Positions 18,585 to 25,725 of a stretch of DNA of 39,529 nt are shown here, piece by piece. The position numbers and the translations under genes were made by a program. The DNA is from Synergistaceae bacterium. GTDB lineage: Bacteria > Synergistota > Synergistia > Synergistales > Thermovirgaceae. Every line of letters begins with the position of its first letter. Position 1 is the first letter of the stretch. The notes below the pieces were generated by a model that searched no databases, was not told the origin of the DNA, and saw only the letters and a program-made list of their open reading frames with translations. The stretch lies in the NCBI GenBank assembly GCA_012729145.1, contig JAAYDT010000032.1, positions 1 through 39,529 on the forward strand, read 5' to 3'.

Positions 18585-19100
18585 ATGCAGAATAATACCT
18601 TGGAAGTGATCCTTTCCAGAAGAAGCATAAGAAGGTATACCGACAGGCCTGTTGAAGACTCTTCCATCGAGACCCTCCTGAAAGCCGGGATGAGCGCCCC
18701 CAGCGCACACAACCAGCAGCCCTGGGAGTTCATCGTCGTCGACGACAGGAAGACCCTCGAAGAAATTCCCCTGTTCCACCCCTACTCCAGAATGCTTCTC
18801 AAGGCTCCGGCAGCGATAGTGGTATGCGGTATCACCAGGGATATCCCCGCCCCTCAATTCTGGCCCCAGGACTGTGCAGCGGCCACCGAGAACATCCTGC
18901 TGGCCGCCCATGCCCTCGGGATCGGATCAGTGTGGCTAGGGGTATTCCCCCACGAGGAACTTGTATCCAGGCTCTCTGAACTGCTGGCTGTCCCCACTGA
19001 CATCACCCCCTTCTCCATCATCTCTCTTGGATATCCTGACGAGGGGAAGGGGCCTTCGGAGAGATACGACGCAGCAAGAGTGCACAGAAACCGGTGGTAG
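18585..19100 (+). CDS. Nitroreductase family FMN oxidoreductase
   Basis: A 171-residue flavoprotein of the nitroreductase superfamily, normally a homodimer with FMN. The phosphate-binding RRSIRRYTDRP is at 12-22, SAPSAHNQQPWEF is at 37-49, and AHALGIGSVWLG near residue 110 forms the other side of the flavin site. The short length is typical of the compact ferredoxin-like nitroreductases of anaerobes. AGGAGGT precedes the ATG. It is followed closely by an MFS exporter gene. The 184 bases before it (18401-18584) hold no assigned gene; a small hairpin (CTTGTGG / CCACAGG) lies at 18541-18564. Confidence 0.92.
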   Translation: MQNNTLEVILSRRSIRRYTDRPVEDSSIETLLKAGMSAPSAHNQQPWEFIVVDDRKTLEEIPLFHPYSRMLLKAPAAIVVCGITRDIPAPQFWPQDCAAATENILLAAHALGIGSVWLGVFPHEELVSRLSELLAVPTDITPFSIISLGYPDEGKGPSERYDAARVHRNRW

Positions 19101-19121
19101 CAGCAAAGGGGGAGGGAACCC

Positions 19122-20345
19122 ATCTCGAAGGACCGATCCTCACAGGACAACCAGCCTGTTCTCTTTGACCCCAACCTCAACATAGTCTTCGGAGTGACCC
19201 TGATCTCGGTTCTGGGAGTAGCCAGCGTTGCCCCGGCCTTCCCGGAGATAATCCGTGCCCTGGGTGTCCACCAGGAGGACGCGGCATGGCTTATCTCCGC
19301 ATTCACGATCCCGGGACTTCTGTTCACTCCTGTGACGGGCTTTCTCTCAGACCGTTACGGGAGGAGAAAGATCCTGATCCCCTGCCTCTTCCTCTTTGGG
19401 ATAGCAGGAGGGGCGTGCTTTCTTGCCCGTGACTTCCGCACCCTGATCTTTCTCCGGTTCCTGCAGGGGGTAGGCTCGGCCCCGCTCAACGCCCTGAACG
19501 TCGCCCTTATAGGGGACTTTTTCAAGGGCAACGACCGATCGGCCGCCATGGGATACAACACAAGTGTAATTGGTGTAGGTACCGCCATCTACCCGGCTCT
19601 TGGAGGACTGTTGGCCATGGCGGGCTGGAATTACCCTTTTCTTTTGGCTCTGGTGGCCCTTCCAGTTGGATTCTGGGCATACCTTGGCCTGAATGAGGGA
19701 GACCGGTTTCCACCTGGCGGGCAATCAGCAGGAGGAGCTCCCCGGCCGCTCCTGCGGGAACTTGCAAGAAAGGGTGTCCCAGTCCTGCTATTTGCCAGCA
19801 TGATGACCTTCGTCATCCAGTACGGGGGGTTCCTCACCTTTCTTCCCTTCTACCTGGAATCAGGCTACGGCGCTACACCCCTGACCATAGGGCTGGTATC
19901 GGCCGCAATGTCCATCTCGAGCGCTGTCACCTCTTACAGGGCAGGATGGTTCTCCGCCCGATTCAGTAGCCGCTCCCTGATGGCGATAGCATTCATACTC
20001 TACTGTTCGGCGCTGCTTTTCATCCTTCACGTGTCGGGCTGTTCTGGGATGATAGTCCCTGCGATGCTCTTCGGCATTGGACAGGGGATCAACATCCCCA
20101 ACCTCCTTACAACACTCACCAACAACACACCTGAAGAGAACCGGGCCATGGTGATGTCTCTTAACAGCATGTCCCTGAGGCTGGGGCAGACCCTGGGGCC
20201 GCCCCTGTTCGGTATGGTCTTCGCATCCAGGGGAATAGAGGCTGTATTCACTACCGGCGCCGTCATGGCAGGAGGTATGGCGGTAGTGATCTTCGGAACG
20301 ATGAGGAAGATCGGTGGAACGTCAGAGGTGGGACATGACGCGTGA
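19122..20345 (+). CDS. MFS transporter (drug-efflux-like), probable non-canonical start
   Basis: A twelve-helix major facilitator with motif A between helices 2 and 3 (GFLSDRYGRRKIL) and a second-half counterpart. The phrase SVAPAFPEI after helix 1 is typical of Bcr/NorA-like drug exporters. The only standard start is GTG 19194, which removes the N-terminus, leaves a truncated helix 1 and has no ribosome site. Between the nitroreductase stop and 19194 the frame is open and has no ATG, GTG or TTG. GGGGGAGGG at 19109-19116 is followed after five bases by ATC at 19122, giving MSKDRSSQ..., so ATC is proposed as the start. The start is uncertain; the family is not. Confidence 0.85.
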   Translation: MSKDRSSQDNQPVLFDPNLNIVFGVTLISVLGVASVAPAFPEIIRALGVHQEDAAWLISAFTIPGLLFTPVTGFLSDRYGRRKILIPCLFLFGIAGGACFLARDFRTLIFLRFLQGVGSAPLNALNVALIGDFFKGNDRSAAMGYNTSVIGVGTAIYPALGGLLAMAGWNYPFLLALVALPVGFWAYLGLNEGDRFPPGGQSAGGAPRPLLRELARKGVPVLLFASMMTFVIQYGGFLTFLPFYLESGYGATPLTIGLVSAAMSISSAVTSYRAGWFSARFSSRSLMAIAFILYCSALLFILHVSGCSGMIVPAMLFGIGQGINIPNLLTTLTNNTPEENRAMVMSLNSMSLRLGQTLGPPLFGMVFASRGIEAVFTTGAVMAGGMAVVIFGTMRKIGGTSEVGHDA

Positions 20346-20480
20346 CGCATGACTCGAAAGATCAAAAGCGTGAACGGTAAACGGTCAACCGTAAACAGAA
20401 GTCGCAGAGAGACCTGCTTTAATCTTGCCCTTAACTGTTCACGCTTTTTTGTTCTTACGTCTCACGTCTCACGTTTCACG
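20341..20480. repeat. Intergenic inverted-repeat and 7-mer repeat element
   Basis: The stretch after the MFS stop holds GTGAACGGT/GGTCAACCG-type words and an inverted repeat. AAAAGCGTGAAC at 20364-20375 pairs perfectly with GTTCACGCTTTT at 20436-20447, followed by further T. A three-fold 7-mer ACGTCTC, ACGTCTC, ACGTTTC follows at 20457-20477. TGACTCGAAAG at 20350-20360 recurs at 32316-32326. It looks like non-coding dispersed repeat DNA. Confidence 0.7.
20364..20450 (+). terminator. Long-loop inverted repeat with T-run after the MFS gene
   Basis: A 12-bp perfect stem with a loop of about 60 bases ends in TTTTTT, 19 bases after the TGA at 20343-20345. It could work as a terminator ahead of the cupin gene, although the loop is much longer than normal. 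Confidence 0.45.
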
Positions 20481-20504
20481 ATCTACAAAAAAGGAGGTCA
20501 TACC

Positions 20505-20855
20505 ATGTTCTGCAGCTGCAAGGATATGAGAGCAATTCGAAGGGAGAATCTCCAGGGAGGACCCGGCGGTGGAATGTTCTACCCCTTGATAGCCCCGGGC
20601 GAAAAGCCCGAGGGCAGCCACCTCAAAATGGTGGCCAGAGTAGAGCTCGATCCGGGTGCGGCCGTGGGCGAGCACACCCATACTGGCGACGAAGAGGTCT
20701 ATCACATCATCTCCGGGAGGGGGATCTTCATCGAGGACGGAGTCCAGGTTAAGGTAGGCCCAGGGGATACGGCCGTTACGCTTGACGGGCATAGCCATTC
20801 CATAATCAACACAGGCGACGAACCGCTGGTCTTCCTGGCGGTGATCGCTGAGTAA
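20505..20855 (+). CDS. Cupin-domain metalloprotein
   Basis: A 116-residue cupin with both motifs complete: GEHTHTGDEEVYHIISGRG supplies the His-x-His and Glu ligands, and DGHSHSIINTGDEP supplies the motif 2 histidine. A bound divalent metal is therefore likely. The N-terminus has MFCSCKDM with two cysteines. Enzyme and sensor roles are both known for such small cupins, and nothing nearby decides between them. The ATG at 20505 has AAGGAGGT; the open frame runs back to 20349 but through the repeat element and is not coding. Confidence 0.85.
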   Translation: MFCSCKDMRAIRRENLQGGPGGGMFYPLIAPGEKPEGSHLKMVARVELDPGAAVGEHTHTGDEEVYHIISGRGIFIEDGVQVKVGPGDTAVTLDGHSHSIINTGDEPLVFLAVIAE

Positions 20856-21060
20856 CAAAACCCGTGAACAGGGGAAGCAGTCACTGGTTACTCGCAGGTT
20901 AAAAGGCGTAAACGCTAAACAGTCAACGGTGAACGGTCAACAGTAGGCATCCGCTCCTGGCCTTGCGGTTTACCGTTCACCGGGGATTATTTTCTTCCCC
21001 CCGTTACGAGTTCCGAGTAACAGGTCCTGTTCTTGCGTCACGTCTCACGCTTGATCTTTT
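20856..21060. repeat. Imperfect inverted-repeat element upstream of the peptide transporter
   Basis: No gene is seen between the cupin stop and the transporter promoter. CGGTGAACGGT at 20927-20937 pairs perfectly with ACCGTTCACCG at 20972-20982. Flanking words match in inverted order: GGTTACTCG near 20886, and CGAGTAAC near 21014. GCGTCACGTCTCACGC at 21035-21050 resembles the 7-mer run at 20457-20477. The same word family occurs after 20341 and after 32311. Confidence 0.65.
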
Positions 21061-21067
21061 TACCCTG

Positions 21068-21076
21068 TGCTATGAT
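21068..21076 (+). promoter_or_regulatory. Extended -10 promoter of the peptide transporter operon
   Basis: TGC followed by TATGAT, about 29 bases before the ATG at 21105. TTGATC at 21051-21056 is only 14 bases away, too close for a normal -35. Confidence 0.55.
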
Positions 21077-21104
21077 ATCCGAAACCTTTCTGGGGGTGAC
21101 GGAA

Positions 21105-22775
21105 ATGATACTCAAAAGAGCCGTTCTTCTATTCCTCGTGCTGGTGTCCGTCATCCTTAACGCGACCGTTTCCACGGCTTTTGACGTCTCCGCCGTGAGG
21201 GGACCTCATATCCGGGACCTCTACATGGTTATCTACCGGGATCCCGACTCCCAGATACTGGCGCTTCAAAAGGGAGAGCTTGACGTACTCGGAGACGTAA
21301 CCCGCCCCTCGGATATCGAGCGACTGTCGTCCAACCAGGACGTTAACCTTTCAATATCAAGGGGATTCCATCTCTTTTTCATGGGCTTCAACCTTCGCAA
21401 GGGACCATGGAATGACAAGACACTAAGGCAGGCGGCCTCAATGGCCATCCCGTCCATTCAGATCGTGAGGGACATCTTTTCCGGATACAGCGAACCCGTA
21501 AACACCTATCTTCCCCCGGTATCGCCCTACCATGAGACCGACGTAACGACCTGGGAACATGACCCCAGGGGGGCAAGAGTGCTTCTCGAGGAAGAAGGTT
21601 GGAGGTGGTCACCCGACGGAAGGCTGATCCCTCCGGGGGAGGAATCTCCCCTGAAGGGGGTCAAGATCCTGTCCCCTACGGCCCAGGTGGCCCCCACCAC
21701 AGCGGAGATATCCAGCAGGATCGCCAACGCTCTAAAGGAAATAGGGATCCCCGTCTCGGTGGAACCCCTCGATTTCTCTACCATGATCAGAAGGCTCGAC
21801 CTCCACGATTTTGATCTCTTCGTCATGGCCTGGAGCCTAACCAGGGATCCCGACAGCCTCTTCGCCTTTTTCCACTCCTCCATGGATGTGACGGGAGGGT
21901 ACAACATACAGGGTCTTCACGACCCTCTGCTGGACGAGGTGCTGGAAGAACTACGGTGGGCCCCTGACAGGCAGACCGCCGAGGGAGCGGCCCGAAAGGC
22001 CCAGCAGATGCTATCGGAGATATCCCCGTGGATACCGGTCTACTCACGCTACATGGTGGCCGCCGTCAGAAAGGGGTGGGATGGCGTGATCAGCACCCAG
22101 GCCACCTCGGCGGACAACATCTGGACCCTTCTCAACATGAGGTCCTCCGATGGCAGCGAGAGACCCGTGTTCTGGTGCCTCTCCGATGAACCCCGATCAC
22201 TAAACCCACTGAGTACTGGCTCAGCCTACGACTGGCAGGTGCTCGGTCTGATCTACGATGGCATGATCGCCGTGGACCCGGAGACCCTGGATGATATACC
22301 CTGGCTGGCCACCAAGTGGGAGGTGGAGACAGTCAGCGGAGAGGACGGAGACCATACGAGACTGACCTTCCATTTGAGGGACAGGGTCAAATGGCACGAC
22401 GGCTCCCCTTTTACATCGAAGGACGTGGGAAAGACCCTGGAGTTCCTCAGGGACAACGAAATACCCAGGTACTTCGACAACGTCAGGGACATCCTGAAGG
22501 TGGAGACCCCTGACGACCTGACGGTCATTGTAACGATGAAGAATGTTTCCTTCTGGCATCTCCACAACATCGGCGGCTCCCCTGTCTTCCCAGCCCACCT
22601 CCTTGAAGGAGTTGACGAATGGGAGACATGGCAGCCTGCTGCAGAACCCCACCCTTCTGTGAAGGGACTGACATCCCTTGTGGGGACAGGGCCCTTCGTG
22701 TTCAGGGAGTACCGCCAGGGAGAGTACGTCCACTTTGTCAGTAACGAGGACTTCTGGCTGATCGGAGGTGACTAG
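21105..22775 (+). CDS. Circularly permuted peptide-binding protein (SBP_bac_5)
   Basis: A 556-residue exported solute-binding protein for a Dpp/Opp-type importer. Residues 1-24 are a signal peptide. Residues about 28-345 match the usual C-terminal part of the family: DPDSQILALQKGELDVL, FHLFFMGFNLRKGPWNDKTL with RQAASMAI, LIPP-like YLPPVSP, and FDLFVMAWSLTRDPDSLF. Residues about 353-556 match the usual N-terminal part: SDEPRSLNPLSTGSAYDWQV, LIYDGM, WLATKWEV, FHLRDRVKWHDGSPFTSKDV, VGTGPFVFREY, ending in SNEDFWL. In DppA the latter segment comes first and joins directly to the former, so the gene is a complete circular permutation in one frame. It is first in the operon; its stop is three bases from the permease start. 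Confidence 0.9.
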   Translation: MILKRAVLLFLVLVSVILNATVSTAFDVSAVRGPHIRDLYMVIYRDPDSQILALQKGELDVLGDVTRPSDIERLSSNQDVNLSISRGFHLFFMGFNLRKGPWNDKTLRQAASMAIPSIQIVRDIFSGYSEPVNTYLPPVSPYHETDVTTWEHDPRGARVLLEEEGWRWSPDGRLIPPGEESPLKGVKILSPTAQVAPTTAEISSRIANALKEIGIPVSVEPLDFSTMIRRLDLHDFDLFVMAWSLTRDPDSLFAFFHSSMDVTGGYNIQGLHDPLLDEVLEELRWAPDRQTAEGAARKAQQMLSEISPWIPVYSRYMVAAVRKGWDGVISTQATSADNIWTLLNMRSSDGSERPVFWCLSDEPRSLNPLSTGSAYDWQVLGLIYDGMIAVDPETLDDIPWLATKWEVETVSGEDGDHTRLTFHLRDRVKWHDGSPFTSKDVGKTLEFLRDNEIPRYFDNVRDILKVETPDDLTVIVTMKNVSFWHLHNIGGSPVFPAHLLEGVDEWETWQPAAEPHPSVKGLTSLVGTGPFVFREYRQGEYVHFVSNEDFWLIGGD

Positions 22776-22778
22776 CTC

Positions 22779-23756
22779 TTGTGGTCCTACTGGTCCCGGA
22801 GGGCATTGGGCGCAGTAGCCGTACTGCTGCTGGTCATAGCCGCGAACTTCTTCCTTTTCAGGGTCATGCCCGGCGACGCCGTATCTACGATCGTCGACCC
22901 CCGATTCTCCCCGGAGGCCAAGGAACGCTTGAGGGAGCTATTCGGTCTCGATCTCCCCCTTTACCGTCAGTTCCTGATCTATGTCCGAAGGATGCTGACC
23001 TTCGATCTCGGGATATCCTTCCTCTCCCAAAGACCCGTCTGGGAAGAACTGAAGAGCCGTATCCCCAATACGGTTGCCCTCCTTGGATCGGCCCTGTTTC
23101 TTTCGTCGGCTCTGGGAATATGGCTGGGCGTCAAGGCGGCCAGAAGAAGAGGGGGGTTGACGGAAAAACTTGTCCTTGTATCGGGATCGGTGTCCTTCTC
23201 CTTTCCTTCGTTCTTCGTCCAGCTGGTCCTTCTCCTTTTTTTCGCATACACCTTCCCGGTCTTTCCCCTCAGAGGGAGCGTATCTATCCCCCTCCCGGAG
23301 GGCGCTTTCGCGAGAGCACTGGATTACCTGTGGCACCTTCTTTTACCGGTTGGGTCACTGGTACTCCTGGGTTTCGGCTCCTGGGCAATATACGTGAGGA
23401 ACCTCATGGTGAAGACCCTGGGGGAAGACTTCATCCTCCTGGCCAGGGCCAGGGGGCTTCCCGAGGGCAGGATACTCTGGAACCATGCCTTCAGGTCGGC
23501 TTTGCCGCCGGTCCTCACAATCTTCCTGCTGGCCCTTCCTGGCATAGTTTCGGGCGCAGTGATCACGGAAACGGTATTTTCCCTCCACGGCGTCGGGAAG
23601 TACCTCCTGGATTCGATAATGGGGCATGACTACCCCGCCGCAGGGGCAGCCTTCTACATCCTTGGCCTTCTGACCATTGTCTCCAACCTTGCTGCCGATG
23701 CAGCCTACGCCCTTGCGGACCCCAGGATCAGGGTCGGGAGGAGGGCCCAGAGGTGA
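22779..23756 (+). CDS. Peptide ABC transporter permease (DppB/OppB type)
   Basis: A 325-residue inner-membrane permease with about six helices. The N-terminal region has VMPGDAVSTIV and GLDLPLYRQFLIYV followed by DLGISFLSQRPV, as in DppB. The cytoplasmic EAA loop that contacts the ATPases is ARARGLPEGRILWNHAFR. The start is TTG at 22779, with GGAGGT at 22764-22769 inside the end of the binding-protein gene. It overlaps the next permease gene at TGATG. It should form the membrane pore together with the DppC-type protein. Confidence 0.95.
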   Translation: MWSYWSRRALGAVAVLLLVIAANFFLFRVMPGDAVSTIVDPRFSPEAKERLRELFGLDLPLYRQFLIYVRRMLTFDLGISFLSQRPVWEELKSRIPNTVALLGSALFLSSALGIWLGVKAARRRGGLTEKLVLVSGSVSFSFPSFFVQLVLLLFFAYTFPVFPLRGSVSIPLPEGAFARALDYLWHLLLPVGSLVLLGFGSWAIYVRNLMVKTLGEDFILLARARGLPEGRILWNHAFRSALPPVLTIFLLALPGIVSGAVITETVFSLHGVGKYLLDSIMGHDYPAAGAAFYILGLLTIVSNLAADAAYALADPRIRVGRRAQR

Positions 23757-24946
23757 TGAAGGTCCCCCGCTGGAGTTTCATAACGTTCTTCCTGATCCTT
23801 GCCATAGCGGTCATCGGACCCATGAGCCTTTCCAAAGGACCGCAGGAGACCGTTGCCAAACCTTTCGCGCCACCGGTATGGTCCGGTGGAGATGCTCCGC
23901 CACCCTTCTCCGGTAATCTTTCGCCGAACTCGAAAGAGATGAACATCGAATGGGACTGGGATGCCCCCGAAAACCTCACCCTCAGGGGACAACTGACCTT
24001 TGACCATGACGTTGTGGCAAGACTGGTATGGACGACCCCGGAGGGGAGCAAGTACACCCTTTCCTCCTTCCATGGAAGCGGGGTGTGGTCCATCGACCTT
24101 GACGCGAGGGACATGACCTTCAAGACGGTTCTGGGCATTCCCCCCTTTGCCAGCGCGACATCCCTGCTCTTTCCCTCAAGGGGGCTCCATGCTCTCTCAC
24201 TGGAGGGTCCTTCTCCATCGGAGGGATCCCTGGAACTCGTCCTGCCCGGAGGAAGATGGGGGCTTTTGGGGACCGACCAGAGAGGGCGAGATGTCCTCTC
24301 GCTTTTTATCGTGGGTATCAGGGTGTCCCTTCTGGTGGGGATCTCGGCCACGTTCATCGCCTCACTGCTGGGACTCTCCATAGGGCTTGCAAGCGGCTAC
24401 CTGGGGGGGGTTGCGGACAGCCTTATCATGAGGATCGTGGATGTGCTTCTGTCGATCCCCATTCTACCGATCCTGATGGTCCTCGTGGGAATTTGGGGAA
24501 AGGGACTCTGGCAACTTGTGCTGATCCTGGGACTTTTTTCCTGGATGGGTACGGCAAGGACGGTCAGATCCCTGGCCCTCTCCCTCAGAGAGTCCTGTTA
24601 CGTAGAGAATCTCCGCTCCATAGGGGCCGGGTCCTGGTACATCCTTTACCGACACCTTCTTCCTGAAGCTATGCCGATAGTTCTCGCTGCGGTGTCCCTG
24701 GGAGTGCCGGGGGCAATTTTGGCCGAAGCGGGCCTCTCATTCCTCGGGCTTTCAGATCCCAGGATCATCTCATGGGGGAGGATGCTCCATGAGGCCCACG
24801 GGTTCGGAGCCTTCACGGCAGGGGCCTGGTGGCTTATCATTCCGCCGGGGCTTGGGATCTCGATCATATGCCTTGTCTTTCTCGACATGGGCCGTTCCAT
24901 AGAAGAGATGGCCGATCCCCGACTGAGAGGGGGTGGCCAGGGCTGA
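23756..24946 (+). CDS. Peptide ABC transporter permease (DppC type) with large extracytoplasmic insert
   Basis: A 396-residue permease. Helix 1 is at about 8-25. The DppC hallmark GTDQRGRDVLS appears only at about 172-182, whereas relatives usually reach it after some 50-70 residues. About 100 extra residues (roughly 45-165), including NIEWDWDAPENLTLRGQL and WSIDLDARDMTF, are strand-rich and should lie outside the membrane. The rest is canonical: GLASGYLGGVADSLIMR, the EAA loop SIGAGSWYILYRHLLPEA, and EAGLSFLGLSDP. The ATG at 23756 overlaps the previous stop. The insert may contact the unusual binding protein of the same operon, which is an inference. Confidence 0.93.
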   Translation: MKVPRWSFITFFLILAIAVIGPMSLSKGPQETVAKPFAPPVWSGGDAPPPFSGNLSPNSKEMNIEWDWDAPENLTLRGQLTFDHDVVARLVWTTPEGSKYTLSSFHGSGVWSIDLDARDMTFKTVLGIPPFASATSLLFPSRGLHALSLEGPSPSEGSLELVLPGGRWGLLGTDQRGRDVLSLFIVGIRVSLLVGISATFIASLLGLSIGLASGYLGGVADSLIMRIVDVLLSIPILPILMVLVGIWGKGLWQLVLILGLFSWMGTARTVRSLALSLRESCYVENLRSIGAGSWYILYRHLLPEAMPIVLAAVSLGVPGAILAEAGLSFLGLSDPRIISWGRMLHEAHGFGAFTAGAWWLIIPPGLGISIICLVFLDMGRSIEEMADPRLRGGGQG

Positions 24947-25725
24947 TATCCGTAAGAGGTTTGTCTATCACCTATCGGACCCCCGCCCGAAATGTCCCGG
25001 CGGTCAGGGATGTATCGCTTGAGATCCCGGCGGGACGCATAACCGCCATCGTTGGGGGATCGGGGGGAGGCAAGAGCAGCCTGATCTATGGAATCCTTCG
25101 TCTCCTCCCTCCCCGGACCGAATTGTCGGGGAGCATTTTCTACGACGGGACAGACCTGGTCTCAACCGATGAGGAGTGGATGAGAGAGTTCAGATGGAAG
25201 AGAGCGGCCCTGATCACCCAGGGCGCGATGAACTCGCTTACGCCGGTCCTGACCGTAGGCTATCAGATATCCGAGGTACTCCAGGTCAGGCTGGGGCTGT
25301 CGCGCAGGGAGGCCGAGAAAAGAACCCTCGAACTTCTGGCGATGACGAACCTTACCCAGATCCATGCCCGAAAATTTCCCCACGAACTCTCCGGGGGTGA
25401 GAAGCAACGGGCAGTCATATCCATGGCCGTATCCTGTTTTCCGGGCCTTTTGATAGCCGACGAACCGACAAGTGCACTGGACATGATCACCCAGGCCGAG
25501 GTCGTCACGACCCTCGTGGGAATGGTCCGGGATCAGGGGATGGGACTCCTTCTGGTCACTCATGACCTCCCGTTGGCGAACTCCGTCTGTGACGATCTGG
25601 CAGTGATGTACGAAGGCAGGATTGTGGAGACGGGAACCCCCTCGAAGATCCTGCGATCCCCCTCCCACGAACATACAAGGAAACTGCTGTCGGCCTTCAG
25701 CTTCAAGGGAGGGGCCAGACCATGA
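24943..25725 (+). CDS. Peptide ABC transporter ATPase (DppD/OppD type), probable CTG start
   Basis: A 260-residue ATP-binding subunit with Walker A GGSGGGKSS, Q-loop LITQGAMNSLTPVLTVG, signature LSGGEKQR, Walker B LLIADEPTSALD and the switch histidine in LLVTHDLPLA. It ends soon after HEHTRKLLSAF and so lacks the longer C-terminal tail of many OppD proteins. The family N-terminus (MxxVRxLSxxY) matches reading from CTG at 24943, which overlaps the previous stop as CTGA and has AGGGGGT at the right distance. No ATG, GTG or TTG fits: upstream ones fall inside the previous gene with unrelated residues, and TTG 24961 lies directly on its possible ribosome site. Confidence 0.9.
   Translation: MISVRGLSITYRTPARNVPAVRDVSLEIPAGRITAIVGGSGGGKSSLIYGILRLLPPRTELSGSIFYDGTDLVSTDEEWMREFRWKRAALITQGAMNSLTPVLTVGYQISEVLQVRLGLSRREAEKRTLELLAMTNLTQIHARKFPHELSGGEKQRAVISMAVSCFPGLLIADEPTSALDMITQAEVVTTLVGMVRDQGMGLLLVTHDLPLANSVCDDLAVMYEGRIVETGTPSKILRSPSHEHTRKLLSAFSFKGGARP

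Noticed and set aside
20457-20480. Three tandem 7-mers that could hint at a CRISPR or iteron array
   Set aside because: Units are too short and too few, there are no spacers, and there are no cas or replication genes nearby.
22781-23629. 282-codon frame overlapping the DppB-type permease
   Set aside because: It is rich in Pro, Arg and Gly, and the permease frame has the family motifs.
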